A DNA stretch of 64,000 bases, from assembly GCA_035582835.1 (NCBI GenBank), contig JAYKAV010002766.1, forward strand, positions 1,878,754-1,942,753. Direction: 5' to 3'. Both the position numbers and the translations under genes were made by a program. Below are positions 21,951 to 35,600 of this stretch, piece after piece. Each line of letters opens with the position of its first letter. Position 1 is the first letter of the stretch. The notes under the pieces were generated by a model. The model was not told the DNA's origin and ran no database searches. It worked only from the letters and a program-made list of their open reading frames with translations. The stretch comes from Phoebastria nigripes (Eukaryota > Chordata > Aves > Procellariiformes > Diomedeidae).

Positions 21951-24900
21951 TTTCTTGCTTGGGTTATTGATTTCTCCCCTGCTGTTCTCACTGGGATGGA
22001 ATGATTTGAGATCTTTGGTAGATCAGCTCTTCCTCCTCCAGCTTGTCTTGTGTATGCTGTACTTTGAACCCCCTTCCCCTGAACTGCAGCGTAGTTAGCA
22101 TGTCTCACAACTAGATACAGCTTTCCCTGCTGTAGCTTTTTGCATCCCTTCAATGCCCNGGTTAAACAATGCCAAGCTCTTGAGTACATACTCTCTGTGG
22201 CACAGAATATCTTCTGTGATCCTTGTAGTAATGTTCTGTGGACTTTGTATTCTGCTTCTCCAGTGCACACATCCACACCCATTTACCCTTTATCCTATAA
22301 ATTCTGCACTTGTTTGAATGAAAATATGTTCAGCTCTGTTATTTTAGTCTGAAGGACAAAGTTATCATTCTATCTCCTAGCAAATGCGCTGCCCTAACCT
22401 TTGGAAGATCAGCTGTGAAATATGAACCTTTGACAGGATCTGATCCCCCTGGAGTCCCTGCAGTGTTTTGGTTTAGCACTCAAAGCTGCTTCAGTTAAGG
22501 GGGAAAAAAAAAAAATTAATATTCTCTCCTTCCCCTCCCAACTCCAGAAAGCCTTCCCTGTGCCCCTTTTCCCTACTGCCATCATATCAAGAAGCTTTCT
22601 TCACTACTCCAGAAAACGTTGAGCTTTTAAGGGCAAAAGGGCCCAGTTTTGATTATTTAGGCAGGATTTATCAAAAGCACTGATGCACAAGTCTTTCTGT
22701 TTTCCTAAATCAGCTGCACCAAAGGCAGAAAGACACTGGACTTAGTGGAGATGAGCGTGCCTAAGAGTTAGCAGGGCAGATGTTATGCTGTCTTACAGGG
22801 ACACGTGCTCTCTGAACTTCTCTGGTGCTTTAAAAACCTTTCCTGACTTTCCCAAGTCACATGGGTTCTTCCAAGTGCCACTAGCCCAAGGAGTGCTCAG
22901 TCTGTTCTCCACTAGCTGCGCTAATAAAACTTGTTTTAACTGGTACAGCGAGTGCGTGTTTTGGGCTACCTGTGAGCAGGTCAGTCTGGTGTTAGAAGTG
23001 TCACGAGCCATAGTAAGGAACAGATACTCAGCTGGTGTAAATTGACTGTATGGCAGTAGCAGGGGATGTTGATTTGTAGAGCTGAAGGTCTGGCTTGCTC
23101 ATCTTTTTAATTAGTATGAGGTATTTGCCTGGAAGCCCTCCTTGGAGCAACATGTCATTATGCCAGGTGCTTTGGAAACACAGCATAAGAGAGACTTCAG
23201 GTCCCAAAAACTTGAAGTCTGCAGTGCAATTAGAGGTGACTGCTGCTTGAATCTCATCTGCGAACAGTTGCTCTGCTAACATGGAGTGCAACTTGGATAA
23301 TTGCCCTGAATATCACCCAGGTAAATCTTAGAAGCAACGCTTCCAAACACTAATCTGCTAGCTGTGCTCAAGCTAGCTAATTTAAAGCCTCTGTGGTGTG
23401 TCAACTCCAGTGGCAGTTGTGTCATGTAGTGCCATGTAGATCTGACCAGTTGTGCTCAGAATCATAAATACAGTTATGTGACTTGACCAGGACAAAGCGC
23501 AGGTTGGTGTCAGAGGCCGAAGCAGAAATAACATTTCACAGCTCTTAGGCTAGCATCCTGCCTGCTGCATCTGTACTTCATCTGCATTTCCTGGCAGAGC
23601 ACTACCAAAGCTAAATGGTTCTAATGGAGCAGAAAGGGCATGTGGTTCCTCCGTGCTTGGCAGGGAACTCGATACAAACGCGGGGAGGACAGGAAAGAAG
23701 AGTCATGTTCACCTAAATGTGAATGAGAGACTTTTATGGCTTTCTTTTCCTTTTTTGTGTGCACTGGGAGTAAGGGGCAGTAAATCGGAGGATTTTTGTA
23801 TCTTGCGCAAAAGCTGACATTGCTAAAATATCACATTATTGCAAGCTGCCATAAATGAGCTCTTCGAAGAGACACAGCTGGACTCTGTGAATATGGAAGC
23901 AAAGTGATTACTGGAAGCCATCAGCCGGTACTGGAAGAACTGTAGGAAAGTCAATAANTTATTAGCACTAGTTTCTGGATTATCTGGTTTCCTAAAGAGA
24001 TTCCCTCCCCCACTGCTCAAGTAAACGGTGTTTTTGTTATGCAAACCCACAGATTGTCATCTGCTTTTATGCTCCCTGCTCAAAGTCCTGGTGTCTGAAC
24101 AGAGTGAGAATAGGTCTAAGAAATGCCAAAGGCAAGACAGTCGGTTTGTTTAAAAGTTGCTGCTGTTCTTCCTCTCTGCTTCTTGGAAATTATATCTTGT
24201 TCCAAATTTATCAGTGAAGGCCGAGAAGGCTGTTTAAAGGAGCTGCCGACAGAGCCATCCTCTTTGTTGCCTCTGAATTTCCCTGGTAATGACCTTGCGA
24301 TGGTGAATGGGATACCTGAAATGCAGCAATACCCTTCTTCATGCCATTCTGCTGCTCTGAACAAAGCCAGGTATTACTGTACCTAATGGCAAAAGGCTTT
24401 TGATATTGTTCCAGAGGATTCTTCTACTTACGCTGATGCCATGCCTCGGATTTAGGAATGGGTGATGCTGACCACAGGAATACTCTGGCATGCCCACATG
24501 GGTAATCTGAGAGGGTCCTAGGAGATGATGTCCAAGGCAAGGGAAAATGCAGACCCACCCTCTTAGTCTTCGTGTCATCTATGATTTAGATTGCAATCAA
24601 CAGATGTTCTTTCTGACTTGGGACTGTTCAAGCACCACTTCTGACAGAGCTGTTTGATAGGGGTTCTTGGCATCCAAATGTGCTTTGAAAATGATAGTGA
24701 GAAATAGTTGAAGGAAGTGAACCATTTTCAAAATAAAGATCCAAGGCAGATAGAGATAATCCCTGTGTGTTTAGAGCATGAAAAGAAAGCATGTGTTCTG
24801 ATGGTGAAGTAGCAGGGAGGAATGCAACATTTGTTGTCTTTTTGGGGTGGGGAAGTCCCTGCATTTAATTATGTTGGGGTAGGTACCAGGTATGCAAGGA

Positions 24901-27900
24901 AGAAAAACTATTTGACCATTCAAACTTGAGGGAGAAGAGGTGCTGTCCCATGCTTCCCAGAGCCTTCTAAACGCTTTGTGTAGATGTTTTGGCCACTCTA
25001 GAAAACTCTTGGAAGCTGTACAAGGGTAGTAGTTAAGAAAAAAGGAGCTTGGTGCTTGGATACTGAGTTTCACAAGGGGAATTCTCCTTTGCTTCTGTCC
25101 TCCTTCACATACACTAAATCAATTTACTTACGTGATGGACCATAATATCTCTATCACCAGGAAAGCAGAATGTATACAACTTTTTATATACATATTTCTT
25201 GCACCATTAAACTATTCTCCCTATGACAGAACCTATGAATAAGTTCCAAGAGGTAACCTGGAATGTTTTAGGGCGTAGCTTTCTGTAATACATATATATG
25301 TATATCTGCACTTGGCAACTCCTTAATATGCAACCCAGAAAAAAATGTAGGCTTATAAATTACAGTGGTAATAAAGGGGTGCCTATATCTAACGCTCTTC
25401 CTTTGTTAGAGCCTTCCTTTGTGGTGGGATGGGATCACATGTTGCTCAGAACCCTTTGGCCCTGGTTTGTGGGTCAGTATGACTTGTGGAAATTAATGAG
25501 GATTATGGGCTCAGTACGACTGTGTAACAGAGGAGGTTTGTCCAAAGGCAGAGTGTGTTTGTAGGAGCAGCTCTGCTGCATTCCCAATTGCTTTGAAACC
25601 TGTGAATGATCGTGGCCAGATTTAACAAAGGGGCTCTAGTCTCGGAGCCCTTGCATTTTTACAGGCGTTTTGCAAATGAGCAATTCTCAGCCGGGTGTTT
25701 CCACTCCCAAGGCCTGCGCTTCCCACTTTGAAAATCGTCTGTGCCCAGGCTGTCCACAACCTGCTGTCTCTCCTGCTGCTGGGGTGTGCTTCCAACAATG
25801 CCGTCTTCCCTTCTCTTCCCCACCCTGCTACCAGCAGATGAAAAAAGGGGGGCAGGAGGCTGGAGAGAAAAAGCTTTTTAACAAAATTTGTTTAAACATT
25901 TAGCACCTCTGCTGCTGTTCCTCGGTACTGAGTACACATGACGGGGTAATTTATGTCCTGAAATTACAATCCATATGAATTAGCCTGGCACAAATACATC
26001 ATTTCCTAACAATATAGACAAGATGCTTCAAGGAGTGATGATGAGAACATCCCTTTCCTATATGTTCTGCTTTACCTGCTGAGTAATTATCTAATCATTT
26101 TCTTGTAAGGATATAAAAGGATTTTTATTCCCCCTCCCACCACCACCCCCCCGTGCAAAAAGTGCTGCTTGGAGGCTGTGGTGTAAAACAAGGCCCAGAA
26201 ATAATGGTAGTAGGTTGACTTCTGTGCCGACACAAATCTGCACCCCAGGGAGAGTACCCTAGCAAGGTTAGGCTTTAAGGGAATGTCCATGTGGGGAAAT
26301 TAGTGGTGTCAGCTGGTGTGATGTGTGGTTTGGGGTAACTTCCTTCTCTTTCATTTCAGGAATAAGAAACTTTCCATTTATTGCAAGATGAGATCTTAAG
26401 TGTGAGCGGTTACTGTGGGACCACTAATGTTCCGCATGCTCACACATCTTGCTTTGGTTNTGGTAGCTTGTGCTACTTATCTGTACCTTAAATAGATGAC
26501 TTTCAACTTCTTTGCTATGTGGTTTATTTGCAATCAAAATTCTTATCAAAGCTGCCTTCCTCCCCTGTGTTTGTACAGCACCAAGCCCAGGGGTTCACTG
26601 AAAGATTTGGGCTTCTAGGCTCTTCTGCAATATTAATTGTTGAGTTGCTAATTAGCGGGGGAAACGCTGGGCTAGATTTTCCTCTGTTCCCCTTCCCTGG
26701 CTTACTGACTTACCTGTTCAGCTCTGAGGCACTCAGTGACAGATGTCTCTCCCTCACCCACGTGTAGGACCTTGCATAATCCTGTTTGACTGCCTGGTGT
26801 TACCATAGTAATAAGTAATGATTAAGAAACCTTCTTTGAATTCTTTTAATAATGCGGAGTCCTTGCATAGCTAATGATCAGAAGGGTTTGGGTGAGCACA
26901 CTGATGCTTGGATCATTTTCTTTGCTCACAGCACGTAGGGTGCCAAAATCCAGCCAGAAACCTTGGAGGAGCTGTTGTTACGAAGTGTCTGTGCTGCTGC
27001 AGGCCGGCCATACCTACTGTTTGCTTAGCTTGAGGTGTGCTGTTTATCAGCGTTTTTAAAGTGCTTCAGAGCTGCTCGGTGGGAGGGGCCNCAGCTCTGC
27101 CATCTGCAAATAAAATGGAGCCCCTTGTCCCAGGGATGAGACTCAGTCCAATGCCTTTGGAAGCAGTAGTTCTGTACGGTTAAGGTGGTACTTAAATGCT
27201 TTCCAGTACTGGAGCCTCTTTGTGCTGTAATGCTAGTTAGAGATAAATTGCAATATGATTTCACCAGAAGCCTGGTTTCTTTGCTTAGTGGCCGTTACAA
27301 ACAAATTTTCAGGAGCTTTCTTACTCCATTTCTCCCTTCTTCGTAGCTGTTGTACAACAGCAAGCTGCAGTCATGCTGATGCATCTTATATTATGCTGCC
27401 AATTTAGTACCTCCCCAAGATGTAATAAACGTTATCCAAACGCTATCCAGCTTGTGGGCAGGGGAGGAAACAGAATTCACAAATGCATGAGGGTCTGCAA
27501 GGGAAAAGGGGAAAAGATGTCACAGAGTTTTTCATCAATTGTTTAACCTTGTGGCCTTATAGCAGTAGTGGAGTGAGAAATGACTTCTTTCCTCCTGCAC
27601 TCCACGGTGCAGTGACCTTGCTGGATAATTACCTTCGGGTCGTTGTCACAGCCACCTCAAGTGCAATAAGGGAGAAAAGAAAACCTCATGCATGTCAGAT
27701 GCTGCTTAGGTGGCAGGTGTCACTGTACTGGGAGACAAAGCATGAGCACTGAAATCATGTTGGAATAACCTGTTGACACCATTAATAAAAACTCATAAAT
27801 AAGCAGAACAAGATGATCGGTTTGCTCTGTCCTTACCCAGGCAAAACTCCTCTTTACCTTTAGTATTTGTAGTTTCTGTTGTTAAGAGCTTATTGCTGTC

Positions 27901-28144
27901 CTTGGATGTGAGGATCCTGTTTTCACAGCCCCCTGTGCACTGGCAGTCACAGCCTTACATTCTGAGAAGCCATGAAAACTGAGGGCTGGAGGCACAACAG
28001 GATTTTTCCAAAGTTGTAGAGAAGGTGCAGAGCAGAACTGGGAACTTCAGGATAAGAACCTCGCATGTGAGATGGTGATGATGTGATTTCAAGTGATATG
28101 AGTTTGTTCAGGCAGTAATTAATTCCCCTGTTTAACCTACTCAC
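21951..28144. other. Non-coding unique sequence, no gene recognised
   Basis: Many frames of 60-115 codons occur in opposing pairs, the pattern of chance frames in moderately GC-rich DNA. A 16-bp palindrome ATACATATATATGTAT lies at 25288-25303. A run of 13 A follows GGGGG at 22501. The pyrimidine tract and AG at 26340-26360 look like a splice acceptor, but the sequence after it closes quickly in all three frames. Confidence 0.5.
26799..26812. promoter_or_regulatory. Near-consensus X-box (RFX-type) motif
   Basis: GTTACCATAGTAAT is one base from a perfect palindromic X-box (GTTACC, 2-base gap, GGTAAC-type), the site bound by RFX factors. It lies in a stretch without listed frames of 60 or more codons (26768-26873). 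Function is inferred from the motif only. Confidence 0.25.
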
Positions 28145-30587
28145 TGCTGCTCTTGCTCAGGACTGGCTCGATGAATTCAGTGTTTTTGTAGCAGTTTTGC
28201 AGGGCTTGTTCTGTCCAAAGTGATGGTGAAGAAAAGCCTGTTGGAGAGGTGTTGCTGGACCAACACTTACTTATTTAATTTTGTTTGATTTTATAAAAGA
28301 AAAAGGCTTTGCTGTAAGGCCCTGGGCAACTTTGTGTGATTGAAATATAAAATCCATAACAACAATAAAAAGCAGTCAACCTATCAAGTAATGTGCATTA
28401 ACTTAACCAACCGCTATGAGCCTTTTGATGACACAAAATTAATAATAAGAAGATACATTGTCATGTGATGAGTTGCCCTTTGTTGTGAATCTAAGTACAT
28501 TAACACATTTACAACCTCAATGAATTGTGTGTCTCTTGGCTGTGTGGGTTCCTAATTGAGATTTGAACTCTTAGATACTATTAGCATGCAAATCAGAAGT
28601 AGTGGGAATAATAATAAAAATTATCTTAACCTACTGAACTGCCGTAACAATACTGTAGCCAGAAAGGGATGATCATGCAAGTAAGATGGCAGTTTAGCTT
28701 CTGGAGATGAGGATTAGTAGAGAACAGAAAAATACACTTTGCCTGCCTGCGTGCTTGTGGATATATTATAAGCTATGTGAACAGCTCTTGTTGCTATACC
28801 ACGCTGATACTCTGTGCAAATGCCTTGGTACTGAAACAGATGTGGAAGAAAATGATTTTGAATTGTAAGACTGATTAACCCTAACTGTGCTGTCAGAAAT
28901 GTTTAATTTTAATGACACTGCTAATAAGTTGGGGTTCTCTGCACTCTTTTTTTATTTCTGTGATATTATTTACAGTTGTAATTAGAAAAGCCGACCACTC
29001 CAGCTAATAATTTGTTTCATGATGTACCAAAGCCTCTAGTACAACAGGGATGAATTATACTCCTCCGATAGTCATGAATTACTGGTGAAATCATTTCAGT
29101 CTAACTTATTGAACTGAATGTCAGGGTGAGGCCTTCTGTTTTCTCCACTGATGTGCTGAGTGGAGAACTGTCTTTCTGAAACTTTCCTTTAAGTGCCAGA
29201 TTCTTCCAAACCTCACTGCTACTCGTCTCCATGAGGGACAGAGGGAAATAATGTCAAAGATGCTCCATATTGCATGTTCAAGGGATGACAACTATTAAGA
29301 GCTTATTGTGTTTATCTGTTGCTTTCAAATGGGGCTGCCAGACTGAGCTGGCTCCAGCCAGGATCTTCCTATCAACCTTACACCATTATCTTGGGTTTCT
29401 AATGACATCATGTCCATTCCATTGCTTGTGATGGTCCACTTTAGCCAGGGAAGAGGATTATCATTCTTACTTTATTACTGATGACAGCATGAGATTTTTC
29501 AACCACCTGAAAACACTGTTTGGCTGATCACTTTGTAAGTTATTGGGTTATTATGAATTATGGAGTTCTTTCCTTCTGCTCCCGGCAGATGAAAATGCAT
29601 TTCCTTGCAGCTAATCTCAATGTAAAAATCAAATCCTGTCTCCATTTGTAATGTGTGATGTGATCTAAGCATGGACTGACATGGAAGATGCTCAGTGAGA
29701 ACAGCAGCAATGAATGCCAGGTTTTGGGTCTGATTCTTCTCTTTGGGGGCCTGAACTGAACACAGTCAAAACTTGCCAGTGAATTTGAGGGGCCCAGTTA
29801 TAGAGGCTTTTATAGAGGAGTTGAATTCCTGGAGTCACTTGTGAAATATTGGTTTGGCAACATCAATACCAGCTCTTCTAACAGAGTGTCAGCCTCAGGT
29901 GACAGCCCAATAGAAAGCTTTTACTCCGCACAAGTCCTTGTCCATAATCCTTTTTTGTAGGGCTGAGGTACAATTGCACATAATTAGTTGCAAGGGTATA
30001 AAACCCACCTGCAGTGCATATGGTGCTTAATGCCAATGTATTGTGAATTTCTTAAATACCTGTACAATCATCTCTTCCTTTGTTTTCTTATCATCAGTAT
30101 TTAGTATCAGGACTGGCAGATAAGAAACTTGCTCTCTCCTCTTCCCCTTATTTGTTGCTATGCTTGGATTAAAGGGTTTTTTTAAATAAATAAAAATTTA
30201 AATTGCATTTTATTTTATTACCAGCTGCTAACTCTCCAAGACAGATTGGGAGATCAATTGTCACAGCGGTGAATGAATCTAATTTTTCAATATAATTTAC
30301 GGTAATTCCATATTCTCTGCCCAAGAAGCAAATAGTACTGGCTTTTTTCCAAAAGTGGGCTTAGAAAGAACAACAGAAGAAGCCTCACAAAACCAGTAAC
30401 ACNACTGTAATACAACAGCAAGGACTCTTGGTCTTCCAGTGGTCCAAATACTGTGCCAAAGGGTAGGGAGTGTAGTACTTGTGTGCTCTCAGAAGAAACT
30501 TTTATGGGAAACTCTGGAATTGACTTTGGGGAGGGGGATAACCGCAGCTGAATTCTGAATGTTTCTGTCTGGTTTTTATGGAGGATT
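28145..30587. other. Frame-poor, AT-rich stretch; candidate conserved non-coding DNA
   Basis: No open frame of 60 or more codons occurs on either strand over about 2.4 kb, the longest such gap in the window, and no recent repeat is visible. The sequence is rich in TAAT, ATTA and AATAAT cores. It includes an exact octamer ATGCAAAT (28586-28593), the POU-factor site, and a TTGATGACAC block. This composition is typical of vertebrate developmental enhancers and other conserved non-coding elements. Conservation itself cannot be seen from one sequence. Confidence 0.4.
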
Positions 30588-32435
30588 ATGGCTTTTGGGA
30601 TTATGTTGCCTGGGTTCTACCCAACTCCCCCTCAGTGCAACAGGAACTCTTTGTTGGACTTCATTGAGCTCTGGACCGTAGTTCAAATGTCAGATTCATC
30701 CCTGCGTCTGTCACCACTTTTGTCTCTTAAACATCCAAAAAGGGCGATATGGGGCATGTTCTGTATCTCCACTACCACTGGGCCAGACTGCTCCAGGGGA
30801 TGCTAGTCTTTAGCATGGGGCCTATACTCTGGAACATGGGAATTACACGAGGTGGGGTGGCCAAGAGGTAGGATGGCAAATCTGGCTGATGATCTGGTTC
30901 CAGGATGCCAAATCTTTCCTGGGTACCACTTCAGTTATTGGTTCCTATGGATGTCACTTAGCATTTGTGTGGAGTCACGCCCAAATCAATAAAGCCCAGT
31001 ACAGTGTGGGAATCTCCCGTACTTGTGTTTATGGAATAGGGTCTCCATCTGCACATTTCTGGCCGGATCCCACGGTGTTGCCTTCCAAGCAGGCCTGGTG
31101 TGTCTGCCACAGGGTGCTGACAGATTGTTGCAGGCTCAGTGGCACACACTTGGATCCAAGTGTACCTCTCAAATGTCATGTAGTCATTTGTAATCACGAG
31201 CAGTTTATTGACTAACACTTAGTGGAAGGAATTGAGGCAACCCAGTTTCATGTGGATGGCACTCTCATCTTCTCCCTCCTGCCTTTTAGCCCCTTCTGGC
31301 ATTGAGGACAGCTCCTGGAAAACCATGGAAAAAAACTTAATATACCTGCTCAAATTATATTTTACTAGTAGGGCTTCTTGGATTGCAGTCAGGACAGCAC
31401 CATTTGGCAGGGGAGGCCAACACCGTAAGCAGTTTCTAAGTTCTTGTGTCATTTATTGAGAAGTATGTTGTTTAGCGTGCACTTCAAATGTGTTTAATTA
31501 AAATAAATGGCATGCATAAGTTAGGCAGTGGGGGGGGGGACGACACACCAAAAGAGGCTGCAACACTTGTTCTGTTCATTTAAAAACTCAGTAACTAAAT
31601 CTCACTTTAGATCTACCAGGAATACAAATAGTGCAATTAATTGGCAGTAATTTAGAAGTCCTCCATTTCAAAAGCCCCAGGACATACAGATTGGAAACAA
31701 TGAATCTCTTAATGTCAACAATGGTTCTGCACGTGGCCTAAGATGCAAACAAGTGGGGAAAGGATTTTGCTTACTTTTCCCATGTTATTTATGGCTTGTC
31801 TTCACACAGTGACAGCACATTATTGTATGTTGCATTAAAAATTCCTTCCCAAAGCTGATCAGATCNATTTCTCCCCTTTCCATTAATGCACAAAACAAGA
31901 AGTGATTGTATTTTTTCACTGCAAAGTGGACCCAAAATCTAGTAACTATTTAAGATGTAGCACAAACACTTGAAACTCTCAGAGAACACAATAGCATCAA
32001 AGAGGTCACTTGCCAGGTCACGGATTTTTCTTTTTCGCTTGTTCACTGAATAACTGCAATTTCTCTGTCTTTTTTTCTTATGTTTGTACAATCACCATTG
32101 TCCTTTGCAGTGTCTATGATTTTCCATATTAGAATTGAGACCTCTATTCTCCAAATGACAAGTTCAAATAAAGTGAATGCCACACCCTGCATTTTTCTGC
32201 AATTTTGGGGATGTGCTGTTTCAACTCTGTGATAGATGGAAGGAGCAATACCTCTTGACTCCACAGTACTCTTTCTTCAGAGGTAGAAAGTGCTTTTGAA
32301 CATGCATGGATTGCACAATGTGATGCGTAACAGGAGATACAGAACAATATTTCAGTAGCCAAAACTTCAGCAACAGATGTGGTAGTTGGTGTGTTATCAA
32401 ATCTGTTTAAATGTGAGTATGTATGTGAAATACTG
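30588..32435. other. Non-coding sequence, no gene recognised
   Basis: Two overlapping frames (30889-31215 plus, 108 codons; 30958-31218 minus, 86 codons) have no recognisable product. A G run (31530-31538) and a TATTGTATG stretch are the only simple features. The region 30880-31220 has a slightly different, GC-richer texture, which might reflect an old insertion, but I can name no family. Confidence 0.45.
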
Positions 32436-32645
32436 TGATTGAGACGCAAAATGGGTACAAGGCTCTGTATGACTTTGGGCAAGTCACTTGCCTTGTTAGC
32501 AAGATGGAGCAATGCCACGCTTTTTGTCTGTTTAGTTTGCAAGCTAGTTGGGACAGAGACTTGCTTGTTAGGTGCATGCAGTGCACAGTGGGGTCCTGGA
32601 ATTGTTTGTATTCTTTTGGAGTTGCTCTATTATAAATAACAGTGG
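32436..32645 (+). mobile_element. MIR-type SINE remnant with 3' tail
   Basis: GACTTTGGGCAAGTCACTT (32471-32489) is the most diagnostic MIR CORE block and is almost unchanged here. Downstream, 'aagctagttgggacagagact' and 'gcacagtggggtcctgg' match the extension found in sauropsid copies, and 'ctattataaataacag' (32627-32642) matches the tail. About 200 bases are recognisable on the plus strand. It explains the overlapping short open frames seen on both strands here. Confidence 0.78.
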
Positions 32646-35600
32646 TAGCTGAATTGGCCAAAAGGCCTGTGAGAGACTATTGCTCTGATGTTTAGAGTGG
32701 GAGCTTGGTCTATGCAAGATACTTTCCTGGAGCCTATGAAAGTCAGTGCAGTTAATGTTCTTTCTTTCTGTTAGCAAAAGCAGGATCTGCCCACACTGTT
32801 GGGTGTTCAGGGATCTGCGTAGACTCTACCACATTCTGTGACATTTGCAAAAGACTTGATTGTTTGCACCTCTGAGCATTTAGGCCTATAAATATTTATT
32901 AACCTTCTCTGACACGTATCACAGCTAAGGCAGAAATGACCTTCTCTATGGCTATGACTGGAGAAGAGGGAACCGCTTCCATGAAATAGCTGTAAAGGTA
33001 CAGGATTCACAGCCACCAATACTTTAGCAACATGCAACGTACTGTGGAGCAGAAGAGAGCCAGAGGAAACAGCAAGGGTCAGAAAATGGGAGACAAGGGG
33101 CTGCTGAGAGCAGGAGTAGTTCTGAGCTCAGATGGCAGCACACCCAGGCTGAAACTCGCTTGCACAGCTCTGCCACTTCAGGGCTGTGTGGGCTTTGAAT
33201 TGCTTTCCAGTGCCTCTTCATTAAGGTAGATTGTCTTTGCAGCCTTTAGAGAGCAGGAGAAACTCTATTCACTACACCTTTATAAGAATTGTGTTAGTTA
33301 GCTGCTGATACTAACTAATGGAGTTGTTTCTTTAGTTTCAGCTATGTAGTTTTAACACTGAAAGTCCTTATTTTAAGCCTCCTGGATGGCTGCAAGGAGT
33401 TATTTCCTTTNCCTGAAGTAAGCAGTTATTGACAGTAAAATGAAAGGTTGGCAGGTGTTTCTGCTAGTGTTGGGACACATGGACTATCAAGATGGGGTGG
33501 TCCAGGTGCCGTGTAAAGCTCTTGCATGGGAAATGATGTCCTGGCCACTGGTGACGCTGAGGTGTCTAGCTGCACTAAGGAGCTGTGTTTAAACCTGACC
33601 TGAGAGGACCTAAGTGAGTCAGTGGATTGACCAGGGGAAGTGGTGGACAGGGCAGAGGAAGTGTTCTTAATTTGTAGAGAAAAGAGAAATTAACTCAGGT
33701 GTCTGGAGGGAAATGTTTATTAACTTCTCAGCATAGCAGTCAGCATCCTTCCATCTGGTGTGTCCTGAGTTAAAACATCAGGGCCTGGGGGGGGGGCACG
33801 CTGGCAAATGTGCCAAATTAGACTAAAAGAACTGTCCTCCTTTGCTTTAGGGTAGCAAAGATCATGCAGAATGAGATACACAGAGGAAACAGGAAACCTT
33901 CTCACAAGGTAACTATTGATTATTTAATGAGCTGATAAATAACAGGCTACAGAGTAATTGCACATTTGAGCTTCTTTGGCCTGAGCCGGCCACTCTTTCT
34001 CAAAGCAGGCACAGGATTACAGTCACGGGCTGCATGAACTGGTTGTATGCAATCCCTGGTCACCCAGCCTCAGAGTCTGTTCCCAGGAGAGCACCTTTGT
34101 ACCAGTCGCACTGCATCAGAAGGTCACCCGTCCGAGGGCATGAAAATCAAAACCCTGTTGAGCTGTTGTCTTTAACAGATTTCAGTATAAATAGCTATTT
34201 CTCAACCCTATGTTGAACTATGGGTCTGTTTCTGTTGACAGTATTTCTAGGGCTCTATAGTGACATATTTATTCACCTCTCCCTGTTCTAGCTATTACCT
34301 GAACCGTACTCTGTGCTCCAGGGTTTCTGAGCACCAGTTTCAATGGTGCTCAATCACGGGGCCCCAATTCTTTGTATCTTCAGAACAGCTCCCATGTAAC
34401 CTGCTTACGTGGTACGTAAGCAGAACTTGGGAATAATACTGCTTTAGAAATAATGTGAAGAAGAGAATATACCATAGAGCTGAGGTTGTTGGAATGTCCT
34501 CATTATTGCTATGACTAGGATTCCATTTCCAGGGACGCATTCATATGTCTGTGTGACGTTCATGTTCTGTCTTTTTAACCTGAGCACTGCAGTTAGAAAT
34601 GCTCGGTATCAGTGGTTTGCCCTTGCATGAATTGCGGCTGCAAAGTTTGAAGTCTGACCTGAGACAGCAAGAGGAGGATCATTTTGAACCTTGACCCAAT
34701 GAAAGTGCAGCTATTTTTGGTGACACTGAAGTGGTGGCCAGTAACTCTCATGTATAATCCAGTATGAGTTTGTGCTGCTTGGGACTACTCCCTTGAACAA
34801 TTTTCCTGCTGTTGGTTATCTGAACCTTGGACTTTAGTTGAGGGGTAGGAATTGGAACAGAATTGCCAAAAAAAAAAAAAAAGTAGGAATCTAACAAGAT
34901 ATAGACAACACATAGCTAATGGAGATTGCAGAAATATTTTGATGTTCATATGCTAATTGCATCCCACTTCCTTACAAACTGCAATCACTTCATTGTTTTT
35001 GTGCTGTGTGTTTTTGAAAAGATTTCATTGAAGCTTCCTTAATGAGGCAGACACAGAGAATGAAAGAGGTATGTTATGGATGGAAATTTCTTCTGGATGC
35101 TCCATGTTAATTCTTCTTTGATTTAGTCTTAGCAAACTTGTTCACTTTACAGGGAGAAACCAAAATTGGTTTAATTGAGAGACTAGACAGTTCTAAACTG
35201 GCATCCTAGAAACAAGCTGTGCTCCTTCTGTTGTGTGCCTGGACTGAGCAATTGGTCAGGGAGTTTTTGTGGGTACAACTATGTTGTTGCGCTGTTGTTC
35301 TCCCTCCTGGAATGCAGAGGGGGGGTGTTGCTCTCCCTGAGAAGAGCTTAAGGGAGATGCCCCAGCAAACCCAAGGCCTCTGGGAGAATGGTGCATGTCC
35401 TGTAGCAAGTATTCCCCAGGTGTTGCTGCTGGATAGTGCAGCTTTGTATCCCTGTAGTGAAGAGCCCAAGCCAGGCTTATGGTTTATTGGTATAATCCTG
35501 ATGTGCTTTAGTGTTGTGTGAGGGCTGCTGGAGCCCAGATAGCTGCTGCAAGAACTGGTGTGACTAGATGTATGCTGGAAGGAGTCCTTGGTGCCGTTAA

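Noticed and set aside
26340..26410. Pyrimidine tract plus AG as the start of a coding exon
   Set aside because: All three frames after the AG close within about 15 codons without a donor or recognisable peptide.
28556..28575. GAGATTTGAACTC as a reverse tRNA B-box
   Set aside because: No A-box, acceptor stem or cloverleaf pairing at the right distances.
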